DNA of 64,000 nucleotides from positions 2,666,001 to 2,730,000 of the forward strand of contig NC_085886.1 in NCBI RefSeq assembly GCF_035222275.1, given 5' to 3'. Under the pieces are notes generated by a model. It was not told the DNA's origin. It saw nothing but the letters and a program-made list of their open reading frames with translations, and ran no database searches. Numbering within the stretch: position 1 is the first letter of the stretch; each line of letters begins with the position of its first letter. Shown here piece after piece: positions 20,747 through 32,600 of this stretch. The DNA is from Podospora bellae-mahoneyi (lineage: Eukaryota; Ascomycota; Sordariomycetes; Sordariales; Podosporaceae). The position numbers were made by a program, and so were the translations under genes.

Positions 20747-21788
20747 ATGGCGCCTCCGGAAGTAGACCCTCTCGAAGAGGAGTATGTTTCAGAAGAAGAC
20801 TCCGACTTTGCCCCCGAAGACGATAGCGCGCCAGCAGCAGAGGAATCTTCAGCTTCTGCCGATGAAGATGAAGACGCGATTGCGAAACCGACCGCGAAAC
20901 GAAAACGCCCTGCCGGTGGCGATGCAGCAGAAGATGCCGGTTTCGAAAACTCGGGCGATGAAGCTATAATATCCAAGGGTCTCAAAAAGAAAAAGAGGAG
21001 ACAAACAAAAGAAGATGCCGAGGACGAAGGAGGCGAGGGCGGGCTCATCAAGACCAGAGCCCAGCGTGCGGTAGAGTAAGTCCACCTGGTAATCCCTCCG
21101 CCATTTTCATCACTGACAATATCACTACAGAAAAGCAGAAAAAAGAGCGGCCGTCTCCACCGGCCCGGTAACCATCGATGTCGATGCCCTCTGGGCGCAA
21201 ATGACCAGCGAGGCCGCCGCACCCCAACCACCATCACCACCACCATCACAAGAAGAAAAGCAACAGGAAAAAGAAGCAGGAAAACCATCTAAGGAAACGG
21301 CCGCGGAAAAAGATCTCATCAAAATCAAACGCACGTATAATTTTGCCGGCAAGGTCCACACAGAAGAGAAACTCGTCCATCGGGAATCAGCAGAGGCAAA
21401 ACTCTACCTCGCCGAACAGGCCGGGAGGACGGACACGACCGAATCAGAAGAACCGACCCGAAAACTCAAAAAGGCTTTCCGGTCTGTGTTTGAGCCGGTG
21501 ATGCCGATTGATCCGGCGACGGGTCAGAGGAGAAGCGATCTTAACTTGGGGGTGGCATCTAGGCTCAAGGCGAGAGAGGCTGCTGCGGCCAAGGCCAAGA
21601 AGTTGAATACTGTCGAGAAGAGCAGGATGGACTGGGCTGGGTTTGTGGATAAGGAGGGGATCAAGGATGAGCTGGAGCTGGCGGGGAAGAGCAAGGACTC
21701 TTATGCGGCCAGACAGGACTTTTTGGCGAGGAGCGAGGCGTTGAGGGAGGAGGAGGCAAGGAGGGCGAGGATGGCTGGGAAGGTTTAA
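20747..21788 (+). CDS. SWC5: SWR1-complex subunit, BCNT/CFDP1 family
   Basis: Two exons, 20747-21075 and 21131-21788, encode 328 residues. The intron (GTAAGT...TACAG) joins QRAVE to KAEKRAAVSTG. The N-terminal third is very acidic (EEEYVSEEDSDFAPEDD) with a basic patch KKKKRR, as in Swc5. The middle has the family block IKRTYNFAGKVHTEEKLVH. The last 80 residues form the BCNT domain, with EKSRMDWAGFVDKEGIKDEL and KSKDSYAARQDFLARSEALR. Swc5 is needed for the SWR1 complex to exchange H2A for H2A.Z in nucleosomes. The acidic N-terminus fits histone binding. Confidence 0.93.
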
Positions 21789-21931
21789 GAGAAGGTGGGG
21801 GGGTTGTTTTGTATCATTTTTTTTTACAAGGGCGTTTAGGAGTTTTATATATACCCACCTCAAGTTGGTTAGGATAATATCTAACACACAATTTACAGTT
21901 CTCATTTCGTACCATATCTTGACCCCTTTGT

Positions 21932-23063
21932 TCAAAGCTTGGAACTATCAATCCTCATCCCCTCATCATCCTGCTCCTTGACCCTCAAATCAGGCAACAC
22001 CTCTGGCATAATCCTCTTTGGGTTCGCCCCCGGTATCAGAGAGTACTTTCCAAAATCCGTCACACCCCTTTCCTCCCGTAAGAAATCCTCATCAAGTAAC
22101 AACTCCCCATTCACCCTCTCCGCCGGCGCGTCCAAGATTGCCAATATGGCGTCAGAGAAAATAGTAGGCTTTCTCAAATCCCGTTTATACTCTTGGTCGC
22201 GTCGTGTGAACTGTTCTGTCGCGGCGGATTCGATGGCGACGGCGGGCCAGATGCCGGTGATGGCCATACCTTTTTGGCGGTTTTTGTCAGGGAGCGGGAG
22301 GGCTTCTCGGTCGAAGTCCATTGCTAGGCCTTTGACAAGGACGGACATCCCCACTTTGCCGATTGCGTAGGCGGTTTTTCCGCGGAAGAAGCGGGAGTAG
22401 ATTGGTGGGGAGACGACGATTATCCGGCCGCCGAGGGGGGAGGATTTGAGGTGGGGGAGGGAGTGGTGGAGGGTGATGTAGAGGCCAGTTGGGTTGACGG
22501 ATTGGAGGAGGAGGAATTTTTTGAGGGGGGTGGTGGAGAGGGGGCCCCAGTGAATGGCGCCGGTGTTGTAGATTAGGACGTCGAGTCTTTTATGGGACTG
22601 GGGGGTGGTTAGTTTGGATGTGGTGAGAGGTAGGGTGAAATAGCTGGTGGGGTGAAGAGGTGGTGGTTGGGGGTTTGTGGGTGATGGGAAATGGGGAAGG
22701 GACAACATACAGTGATGATATCGTGAATGAGATTCTCGATGGAGGTTTGGGAGGTTGTGTCGACTGGGATCGCGGTTGCGGAGAGGCCGAGCTGGGTTAT
22801 CTCGAGGGCGACGGTGGTGATGGTTGATTGAGGGGAGTTGGGGTCGGGGGGGAAGGGCGAGAGGGTGGTGAGGGAGGAGAGGGGGGTTGTTGATTTTGCA
22901 GAGACGATGACTGGAGGGGGTGTTAGTGGTGGTGTTACTGGCGTTGATGGTGGTGGTGTGGCTTACCATGGTAGCCAGCTTTGGCGAGGTCGATGGCTAC
23001 TTGACGGCCTATGCCCCTTGAAGCGCCTACTACGACGGCTATGGGCTTGGTCGATGTTGACAT
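21932..23063 (-). CDS. Short-chain dehydrogenase, HSDL2-like, with peroxisomal SKL
   Basis: Three exons, 23063-22967, 22910-22711 and 22597-21932, encode 320 residues. The N-terminus has the NAD(P)-binding motif GASRGIGR. The usual NAG triplet is replaced by NTG (LIYNTGAIHWG). The catalytic pair is Tyr176/Lys180 (TAYAIGKVGMSVL). The block GIWPAVAIESAATEQF resembles HSDL2 proteins. The C-terminus ends DSSKL, a canonical type-1 peroxisomal targeting signal. It is therefore probably a peroxisomal oxidoreductase of lipid or carbonyl substrates. It shares a promoter with a kappa-class GST that ends in AKL. Confidence 0.87.
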
Positions 23064-23585
23064 CTTGGTGGTATTGAAGGGATGGGTCAGGGGTGTAAGT
23101 GCCGAGCTGTTGAGCGTGAGGGCGTGTAAGTGGTGAGATCGCGAGTGAAGGTCAAAGCACAACAAGAACCATCAAAAGCAACTCAATAAATACAACTTCA
23201 TCAAAGTTACATAACCGAAATCTTCGGCAAGTTCTACTTGACAATATCCACCTAGTTTGAAGATATCTTGATGGGATTACTGATCATGAAGTTGTCAACG
23301 AAAGGCTGGGGGTTCACAAAGGCACCCGGCCGGCAGTGGGGCGGCTGAGCCGAGGCAGTGGCACCGTTCCCTTCCCCTTTTTGGCACGCTTCCCCAGAAC
23401 CATCACCCCCTGAACAATGCGGGGGGAACCTGGGGAATGTCCCAGGCATCTTATACAAACCTCCAACTTCCTATTTCACATTGCTTTTCATCTTTATATC
23501 TAATGTTTACATATCAGTGTGTTTGTGCGTGTCTGTATCATTATTGAAGCGTTTCATTGTACCATACCCATGTAAAACAGTCAAG
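23064..23585. promoter_or_regulatory. Shared promoter of the SDR and GST-kappa genes
   Basis: The 522 bp between the two start codons are short enough for a bidirectional promoter. A CCCCTT motif occurs at 23374-23379 and CCCC runs lie nearby, but with no tool I cannot claim a specific regulator such as the FarA/FarB CCTCGG site. Confidence 0.45.
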
Positions 23586-24494
23586 ATGGGCGGTAAAATC
23601 GACTGCTATCTTGACATAGGTCAGTTCTCCTCCCTCAACCCCTTCCCACCCTCATATCAATCACTCACCATCACATACAGCTTCCTTATACTCCTACCTC
23701 GCATACCTAGACCTCCTCCGCAACCGCCCCATCCTCGCCTCCCACGGTGTAACCGTCGAGTAGGTCCCCTTTCCCATCCCCTCATCCCCTCCCTTATTAA
23801 ACACCCCCCCGCCAGATTCCACCCAACCTTCCTCGGCGCCCTCAACCAAGCAACAGGCAACAAACCCCCCTGGACCCTCCCCGCCAAAGCCGCCCACGGC
23901 CCCTTCGACGCAGCCCGCTCCATCGCCCGCCAGGGCACCTACCCCAATGGCAGTCCCCTCAACATCACCTTCCCGGAAAACCTCTTTATAAACGGGAAAA
24001 CCATCCTTCCCCTTCGTGCCCTGCACTGCATCAAGACCAAGTTTCCCCCAGAAACCCTCGACCAAACCCTCCTCTACCTCTTCCACATCTTTTGGTCACC
24101 TCCCAATCTCAACCTTACTGTCCCTGAAAACCTCAAGTCAACGCTGTTGGCTGTGCCGGAGGGGTTCTCCGGTCCTACGGCGAATGATGACAAGAAGAAG
24201 AAGTTGTTTAGTGCGGAGCAGGTGGAGGAGATTATGAAGGGGGCTCAAGCAGAAGAGTTTAAAGGGAAGCTGAAGAAGACGACTGGCGAAGCGTTGGAGA
24301 GGGGGGCTTTTGGGGCGCCGTGGATATGGGTTACGAACGACAAAGGGGAGGGGGAGCCCTTTTTTGGGAGTGATAGGTTCCATTTTGTTTACAAGCATTT
24401 GGGGTTGCCGTATAGGGATGTGGAGGTTTTGGCTAATGGGGATGATCCGAAGTGGGGGAAGCTTTGGAGGAAGGAGAATGGGGCGAAGTTGTAG
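23586..24494 (+). CDS. Kappa-class glutathione S-transferase (DsbA-like fold), C-terminal AKL
   Basis: Three exons, 23586-23619, 23681-23759 and 23816-24494, encode 263 residues. The spliced N-terminus is MGGKIDCYLDIASLYSYLAY, a thioredoxin-fold strand followed by the Ser-containing GST-kappa active region. The C-terminal thioredoxin half is GAFGAPWIWV followed by FFGSDRFHFVYKHLGLPY, matching the family's GAFG...FFGSDR signature. Kappa GSTs conjugate glutathione to organic electrophiles and occur in mitochondria and peroxisomes. The protein ends ENGAKL, and AKL is a canonical peroxisomal signal. It is divergently paired with the SKL-ending dehydrogenase. Confidence 0.9.
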   Translation: MGGKIDCYLDIGQFSSLNPFPPSYQSLTITYSFLILLPRIPRPPPQPPHPRLPRCNRRVGPLSHPLIPSLIKHPPARFHPTFLGALNQATGNKPPWTLPAKAAHGPFDAARSIARQGTYPNGSPLNITFPENLFINGKTILPLRALHCIKTKFPPETLDQTLLYLFHIFWSPPNLNLTVPENLKSTLLAVPEGFSGPTANDDKKKKLFSAEQVEEIMKGAQAEEFKGKLKKTTGEALERGAFGAPWIWVTNDKGEGEPFFGSDRFHFVYKHLGLPYRDVEVLANGDDPKWGKLWRKENGAKL

Positions 24495-25313
24495 GTGTGG
24501 TGATGTCGGATGGGGAGGAGGGCTTGGTTGGTGATGCTGGGCTGGATAGCGTCACCATGGCCAGGTACTCTTTAGACCTACTGAAATCAGCTGCCGTCTA
24601 TTGTGTGCACTTTCCTGGCCAGGGCGGTGCCGTCCTGGTCTGCATCAGCAAAGGTTTCTTGCGGTGGTCGTGTTTGGGAGGGTGAGGTCATTTCAGGCTT
24701 GTGATGAGACGTTGAAAACATATATTGACTGTTCATATGCTTGGTTACAGTTGCGAAGACATGTGCTTAGGTTTCAAACTTAAACGAAGAACTGCTGTTT
24801 ATATGGATGCAAAAGCTGCACGTTAGAATCTTATAATTAGCTCTGGACGCAATGTCCAGCGCTAGGCTTGTCAAGGAGCTGTACCGAGTCACCTAAATGC
24901 TTCTCTCACTTCAAAGAAGTCCTTCTTGGGCATTGAGAAGATCCGTCCATCTCATCTCTGCCGCTGTTCAACAAGGAAGGGTGAGCAAAGTGACCCGAAA
25001 TGACGTCCGCCACTGCTCGTTGCTGGCAGCTGACCAGAGTTGTCCCCCACCACAGAGCAGTTCCCGCAGCACCCCGCACAGACGGGAAGGGAGCTTGGGC
25101 CCTGTTCAAAGAAATCACCTGATCTGCCCCACAGGGTTCCTGCCCTGCCTTGCCCTACCTAGTTAAGTCAACTTCCCCTCCCGAAAAAGCATCCTCTTTC
25201 TTCCCTCATCACCAACGCAATCACTCATCTCCGAAGTAACATGTAGGTGCCCTTCGACAACAACAACACCCTCTGGCCTTCCTGTGCTAATCAACACATC
25301 ACCAACAGTCAAG
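24495..25313. other. Intergenic; 3' flank of the GST gene and RPL41 promoter
   Basis: About 820 bp. An 89-codon ATG frame (24897-25166) crosses it but has no recognisable feature, so I read the region as promoter. Pyrimidine-rich leader sequence precedes the RPL41 start, as expected for a ribosomal protein gene. Confidence 0.45.
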
Positions 25314-25449
25314 ATGAGAGCGAAGTGGAGAAAAAAGAGAGTTAGACGCTTGAAGCGCAAGAGAAGAAAGATGAGAGCCAGATCGTAAGTCGCACAATCC
25401 ACCCATCCCTGGTCTACTACAGCTACTGACAGTCACCCACAGCAAATAA
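25314..25449 (+). CDS. RPL41: 60S ribosomal protein L41 (25 residues, spliced)
   Basis: Exon 1 (25314-25384) encodes MRAKWRKKRVRRLKRKRRKM then RAR plus two bases of a Ser codon. A 58-nt intron (GTAAGT...CACAG, 25385-25442) follows, and a 7-nt last coding exon (25443-25449) completes Ser-Lys-stop. The result is the complete, almost wholly basic eL41, one of the smallest known proteins. The leader probably has its own intron: GTAGGT at about 25245, branch TGCTAATC and acceptor CAACAG at 25309, four bases before the ATG. eL41 sits at the bridge between ribosomal subunits. The gene is easily missed by annotation because of its length. Confidence 0.95.
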
Positions 25450-26395
25450 ACGACTCGCTTTCTCGACCTCAATCAGTCTCCCAGTAACAATTGAACCTGG
25501 GCCATCAGCGAACTCAGCACCTTGGTCGTCCCTTTCGACTACCACGGCGACGCAAACCGTTCTTTGACTCTGCCCGTCGTCAAGTGGGCCAACAGGTCTC
25601 GGCAACCACCCCGAGTCTTCAGCAACCACGTTCTCCCCGGGACAACACTTTACAACAATGGCATTCACTGCGCGGAGGTCTGATGGATCATGAAAAAATG
25701 AATATGGCTGGTTGCACACCAATCATAGGTTGAGAGGACAATATGGGCGTTTATGGAACATTGGGCAAGCTTTGTGCTATTTCATAGGACTGCAGATTGG
25801 GGTTTATGGTTTGCAAGAATTGACATATCTCGAGCTTGAGAAACAACTCTTTGTGCTCTACTGTCGCGTGCTCGTGTGATCAAATTGTGTTTCAGTCGTG
25901 TGCCCTAGTTATTGCTTTCTTGACTTTTCGCTGCCAGAGTCGCAGCGAACTTTGCTTTCATGTTTTACCTTAAATCAGCTGTCAAGACCCATTAGTGGTG
26001 AATGTAAACTTGCCACGATACTGCGACTCGACCCGGTCTGTCTGGCCGAACAAAGTAGCTCGAGTCCTATGCGCCGACTATGGTATTTTCATTCCAGACC
26101 TCTGCGTAGCTAATCTCACCAAGATCGAATAATTACAGCAACTAGCCCAAGCTCCCAGTTCACTTGAAGCTCAAGCTCACTCGAGCCCACCCCAGTATTT
26201 TAGCGACTTTTGCATTTCGTCATGGTGGGTGATGGGTGTGGGGAAGCCTGGAACTTTTGAAAGCGGTGAACCCGCAGCGGGTCTATTTTCCGGCAGAAAA
26301 AAGTTGCCCGCTGCACCCTCCGTGCTCCATCTGCCACCACCTTGCGATTACGAACCGAGAAGTTATACCCAAATTCGCAATTCCACACAGTCAAA
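25450..26395. other. Intergenic; RPL41 3' UTR and RPA49 promoter
   Basis: About 950 bp, with no gene recognised. The sequence just upstream of 26396 holds the RPA49 promoter. Confidence 0.45.
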
Positions 26396-27806
26396 ATGGG
26401 CGACCCATCCGAAAAGAAGAGAAGGAGAGCCGAGGATGACACTTCAAAGTCCAAGAAGAAGAAGTCTGAGGGCGCCGGTGCCGCCATGGAGTTTTCAATA
26501 ACCAAAGTCCACACGCCGCAGGTTTCGCCTCCTGTCGTAGGTATGGACGATTGCGCTTTTTGACTGATTCCAGAGACCTGTGCTGACTTGGTAAACCAGC
26601 CGTAACACCAGGATTCCTTCTCCGCGACAAGCACGCATTTGATGTCTACGAAAAGGTCCCCCCACAGGCCAACAAGCGCCGAAAGAGCGGCGGTATTCCC
26701 CAAGCGCCCGAGATGGCTCTCCACTCCTCCACACACGTATCGATAGACTACACGGCCCGTGAGACCGAGCAAATGCTCAATCACTATCTCGCCATTGTGG
26801 ATCCAAAGACCAAGGAAATCGAAATCATTTCAGCCAAGAAGATGATGGTGCGACACAAGGTTCGAGCGCAACAAGAGGAGCGCAAGGAACCAGGGGAGGA
26901 GAGTGCTGCTCAGGTATGTTCTGTTATGGAAGAGCTGGTTTGGTGCTCACCAAGGCTTACCATTGTGTGCAGACCAACTACGAGAGGAGAACAGCGCTCG
27001 GCGAAGAGTTCGGTACTAGAAAGGCCAAGAAGGCGCTCAAGTCCGTCGCCGATAATGCCATCATGGCCTCGACCGACAACTTGGGACAAGCCGAGAACAC
27101 CATGTTGCAAAATGTCAAGGAGGTGTTCGCCAAATCGGCCACCAAGGAGGAGCTGCAAGCTGCTGTCGATCAGGTCAGACCAGTGCCCAAGGGCAACTAC
27201 AATGCCGAGCACATCCAGGATGTGTACATCCCAAGAGAGATCATCGGATCCGAGATTCTCAACGCGGTGCCGGTCATGGATTGGCAGGAAGCTGTTCGCA
27301 ACAACGAGGCTGTCAACGTTCCTTCGCGTTTTGTTGCCCACCGCATTGCGCGTGTGGCAGCCAACAAGGAGGACAAGGAACGGTTGCAGGTTTTGCGATA
27401 TCTGTTGTGGGTCATCATCCTCTGGGTCACTACCGGGAAGGGCAGGGAGCGTGGTACCAAGACCATTGCGAAGAGGGACAAGCTGCGAGAGCTTCTGTCC
27501 CCAGCGCCCGAGGTGGTCATTGAGAATATTCGTCGGAAATTCTCGGATAATGGTGTGATGCGCAAGGAGCACATGGAGCTGCTCATGACGCACTGCTGTG
27601 TTTTTGCCAGCATCATTGACAACTTTGAGGTCAACATAAACGACCTGAGAGAGGATCTCAAGCTGGAGCAGAAGCAGCTTGCCCAGTACTTCATGGAGGT
27701 GGGTGCGCGGGTCAAGCAGTCCAAAGCTGGCGGCGTCATGAAGCATATTGCCAAGTTGCAGCTGCCACTGGTGTTCCCCAGGATTCGGTCAGGGGCACGG
27801 AGATGA
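26396..27806 (+). CDS. RPA49: DNA-directed RNA polymerase I subunit A49
   Basis: Three exons, 26396-26540, 26600-26913 and 26973-27806, encode 430 residues. The N-terminus is basic (EKKRRRAEDD, KSKKKKSE). A dimerisation part follows with GFLLRDKHAFDVYEK and EIISAKKMMVRHKVR. The C-terminal tandem winged-helix region includes YIPREIIGSEILNAVP, ERLQVLRYLLWVIILW and MRKEHMELLMTHCCVF. A49 pairs with A34.5 and acts as a built-in TFIIE/TFIIF-like factor for rRNA synthesis in the nucleolus. Both introns have standard GTATG donors. It follows RPL41 on the same strand, with separate promoters. Confidence 0.93.
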
Positions 27807-29602
27807 TGAGAAGAAACGGTGCGGTGCGGTGATGGGAGATTGCTTGGGGTGCAACGAAACAGTGTTGCTTTTAATCAGGCGCTGGATTGGGAAAATTATG
27901 TTGCTAGGCGTATTTTGGACTGGTCAGGAGAGTGTGTGGAGGTACATTTTGACGGGCAGTTCTGCTTGAGCGGTGGTGAGCCTGACAAATAACAAGCCAG
28001 GACTTACATCACCAAAAACCCTGAGCTCAGCAGACGGAAACAGGCGGAAAGGTAGAGAAGGGGATGCTACATACAGCGTTGGAGTTGTTAGTCTAAAGTT
28101 GAGTCACAAATGTGGCAAACAAACAAGTGAAATAAAGTTTAGAGCTATCTTTCTGCCGTCTCTGCAAAGACATATATCTGTGTTGCACGCTCTTCCGGTT
28201 GCAGGTAGCTCTGGTTGCTTGTAATATGCAAAGGGGTGAGAAGGCGGGGTGCACCCAGCAAGGACGGTGTTTGTTCAACCCCCCTCCCCCTTTTTCCAGC
28301 AAAGCAGAGGAGAGACCCCTCCCCCTCTCCGTCACCTCCTCCCAAGCAGAGAGTGGCCAAGCCCAGTCAACCCTGCGCTTTCAACCGCTCACACAGACTC
28401 TGGTCCACGGCAGGCAAAAGCCAACGGGGCAGGGCAGTTCATCGGCGACCGGATCCCCTGGTCGGGTGCTGGTCGGGGCGAGTCTTGAGCCGCACACATC
28501 GACTGCCACGTGGGAATCTGGTCGGGTTCTCTCTCCACACAACCGCAACCACCCTTTCTCAATTGCACACTCGATCCCATGACGACATTGTAACTGTCGC
28601 GATGGACACGTCTGACTGCGCTTAAAACGCGTTCTTTTTGTGAAGCTGTTGAATTGGAGGTTGGCTATGGCATATCGTATATTGATAATGAGAGACAGTA
28701 GAAACAATCAAAATAGACAGCATAATAAGCGCTGCTGATTCAAACCATTACATCTTGCTCTTGATGCATCTGGTGAGCACAATTGATGATTTTAATTGCG
28801 ACGCGTCGACCTGACTGCACAGCGCTTCTTAACTGCCATTTTTCTGAAGTGATTCACAATGGGTTGCTGCCTGCAGGGGCCTCTGACTCCACTCATTCCC
28901 TGTTGTGTGGCTTCTGATTGGCTTGAATGGCCGTGTCAGCAGCCAACCGGGCACCACGCGAAAGGCAGAACACGCGAACCTCCGCCCTGGCAAGTGCGTT
29001 TTTCCTGCACTCAGACTGGTTTAACCCGCCACGGGCAAATCCAAGAGCAAGCAGAGTGCTCGTCCCGTCACCACCATCAACTCTGCACCAAGCAGAGCAG
29101 ACACACCTCCCCGTCTTGCTCCGTTCGCGACAATCACCAATTGCTGGGACGACAACCTCTTTCTTTTTCGCGTCGCATCCATCGATGCATCTGTCGCCAT
29201 CAATCATCCATCACGAGCTCAGCTTACCTCAACCAACTGCAAGTTCCAAGCGATTGCCCATTCACGACCACCTCTGCCTCATCCCATGTCCAAGAGGCCG
29301 CAGTCGTGAATTTCCCACTTACACCAACTCTGTATACCCCATTTGATCGCTCATGCCGCCTATGAATTGATGAGACCTGAGCGAACAACGTGAGCATCCC
29401 TCCCTTGCTACCATCGAAGTCATAGCTTCGTGCCGATTGCATCCTACATCAGCGCATGTATCTTGCTTGCTTGATACTAACCGCATACCTTTCCAGTCTC
29501 GAGTCTTGATATTTACGACACACGTTACCCTTGTTGTACCATTGTACCATCAAACTTTGGCCTTTCGCGTCATCCCATCCCATCGAAAGAGGAACCGTCA
29601 AG
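27807..29602. other. Long gene-free stretch upstream of YTA7
   Basis: About 1.8 kb. It contains a C-rich pyrimidine block (28276-28330) and a leader region with several short upstream ATG frames (for example ATGAATTGA at 29362). Overlapping 60-170 codon frames are present in both directions, but none has family similarity or consistent codon texture. I see no gene. Confidence 0.45.
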
Positions 29603-32600
29603 ATGCCCTCAAAGCGCAAACGCGATCCCCTCGACGGATTCGACCCTAACAAATCGGATTCGGAGGACGAGAACTTTGATCCAACAGAGGACGCACCAGC
29701 ACCACGACGAAGCGCCAAGAAGTCGCGGTCGACGAGGACCAAGAAAACAGGAGGAGGCGCTCGCGGCAAGCGATCCAACAGGTACAGAGGGTCCGATATT
29801 GAAGATGATGATGAGCCGGAGGATAGCGACCTGGAAGATTCCTTCGCCGACGATGACCATGATGACCACGAAGACGAGTCCGACGAAGATTTGCCCACCA
29901 ATGCCGCCGGTCGCCGCGCGAGGAAGGCTGCGGTGAAGCACCAATCCTACAGAGAAAGCAGCGCTGAAGAGGAGGAGGAGATCAAGGAATCCGGTGACAG
30001 TGCCAGCGAGCTGGAGAAAACCCCAAAGAAATCGGCCAATAAGCCATCAAGAATTGTTGTGCTCAAGACAGCACAAGGACAACGATCATCCAAGCGTGGA
30101 AAGGAGGAGCCACCATCAAAGCCACCGCCGGCACCTGCTCATCCAACGCGCCGAACTCGCGCCCGTACCGAGGAGGCCGAGGAGCCACTGTTTGAGCTGA
30201 CCAACTCTGGGAGACACGCACAGCCAGCTCGGGGAGCCTCTAGGAGCAAGAGCCCAGAAGCATTGGCTCGTGCGACTCGCGGAAACCGCGGAGCTGGTAA
30301 AGGCCTCAAACAGCCACCCCAGCCCACCATCGAGGAAGCAACGCAAGAAAGCGAGTCTAAGGACGAGGAACCTGCTGCGACTATGGAAGGAGAGGAGGCA
30401 GAGTCCGTGACTAAGGGTCGGGGAGAGGAACCATCTCCAGTTCGTGGTGATGTCGAGCCAGAAGTCCCAGAAGCCCAGCCAGAAGATGAAGATGCTCCGA
30501 TGGAAGATCAACCTGCAGAGGCCGCCGAATCTGCCGCGCCATCCGCACCAGCCGATGATGAAGATGACGATGACGACGATGTTCCAATCACCAGAAGGAC
30601 ACGCGGTGCGCGAGCAGCTGCGTCACAGCCCGCCGAGGAGGCTGCGGAACCAGAACCGGAGACCGTCGGAGGGAGTCGCCGTCTTACACGAAAATCGCGC
30701 CTTCGTGGAAAGAAAAGTTTGCAAGAGCCTAGTAGCGACTTCGAACCTGGTGAAGAATCTGCCGATCACATGTCTGCGTCAGAGGCTCCTAATGAGGAGG
30801 CACCCAATGAGGATGATGAGTCCACTCCCACACCTCGTCGTGGTCGCGGCTCTAGAGCTGCGAGTCGACGGAGCCGTCGCAACCAGCGAGATTCGGGGGA
30901 CGAAGAAATCGAACTCGACAAGGATGAGATGGCCGAAGAGCTGGAGGAGCTGCGTGAAAGTAGTAGATCACGGCCCCGCCGAACTCGTCGCAGATCACCG
31001 TCCATCCAGTATGAGGAACGGGAAACCAAGAAGCGTCGCACAAAGCCGGTCAACTACAGCATACCTGCCATCGACCCTGCTGCTTTCGAGGTTGAGGATG
31101 ATGATGCCGAGCCAGCTGTCACGCCTGCCAGAAACCGCAGAGGTGGCAAGAGCGGCGGCACTCAAGCCTGGGAGCGTGCTCTCAACACTACGTTTGGTCC
31201 GTTCGGCGGTGGTGGTGGGGCTGGTTCCCTACTCAACGGACCATGGGGCACTGGAGCTACCGGTGGTGTAGACTCTGACAGTAGTGACGACGAGATGAAC
31301 ATGCGCTCTGGCGTTGGCGGTACCGTCGGCATGACGCCTACTTCTGCCGCGCCACCAGTCGGTCTCTTCAACCCTCTCGGTTCCCATAATGATGGGCCTG
31401 GAGGTGTTGGGGGCGTGACTCCCCAAGTCGGCAAGGTCAAGAATCAAAAGGCGTTTGCTGACGCCGATCCTCTCGGTGTTGATATGAACGTCGACTTTAG
31501 CAAAGTTGGCGGTTTGCAGGGTCATATCGACCAGCTGAAGGAGATGGTTACGCTTCCGCTGCTGTATCCTGAGCTCTTTACCAGGTTCCACGTCACGCCA
31601 CCTAGAGGTGTGCTGTTTCATGGTCCGCCTGGCACTGGTAAGACACTCCTTGCCAGAGCGCTTGCCAACTCTGTCGGTCATGGAGGCCGCAAGATCAGCT
31701 TCTACATGCGAAAAGGTGCTGATGCCCTCAGCAAGTGGGTGGGTGAGGCCGAGAAGCAACTTCGGTTGCTGTTTGAGGAGGCGAGGAGGACACAACCCAG
31801 CATCATCTTCTTTGATGAAATCGACGGTCTCGCGCCCGTGCGGTCCAGCAAGCAGGAGCAGATCCATGCCAGTATCGTGTCGACGTTGTTGGCGCTGATG
31901 GATGGTATGGATGGTCGTGGTCAGGTTATCGTTATTGGTGCGACCAATCGACCAGACAACATCGACCCTGCTCTTCGCCGACCTGGTCGCTTCGACAGAG
32001 AATTTTACTTTCCTCTACCTGATTTGGAAGGCAGACTTTCCATCCTGGACATTCACACCAAGGACTGGGGTCTGTCTCCGCAGTTCATGAGGGCGTTGGC
32101 GGAAAACACCAAGGGTTACGGAGGTGCTGATCTGAGAGCGCTCTGCACCGAGGCTGCGCTGAATGCCATCCAGAGGACCTACCCGCAAATCTACTCGTCC
32201 AAGGAGAAGCTTGTTGTCGACCCTTCCAAGATTACGATTTCGGCGACGGATTTTATGATTTCGGTCAAGAAGATGATTCCCTCGTCTGAGAGGTCGACTT
32301 CGTCGTCGGCGGTGCCGCTCCCGAGGACGATTGAGCCGCTGCTGAGGAACCAGCACAAGGCTTTGATTGGGGTGTTGGATAATATTCTGCCGCGGGAGAA
32401 GAAGATCACTGCGTTGGAGGAGGCCATGTATGAGCCTTATGCCGATGCGGATACTGGTTTTGCGCGGGAGGCGGCGCATGCTGAGTTTGGAAGGTCGAGA
32501 GTTTTCAGGCCGAGGTTGTTGATTTCGGGGCTGCCAGGGATGGGGCAGAATTATTTGGCGGCTGCCATGTTGCATCATTTGGAGGGGGTTCATGTTGAGA

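Noticed and set aside
26910-27746. 278-codon minus-strand frame
   Set aside because: Antisense shadow of RPA49 exon 3.
28859-29365. 168-codon plus-strand frame upstream of YTA7
   Set aside because: Cys/Ser/His-rich with no domain; overlapping frames of equal length in other phases suggest non-coding leader DNA.
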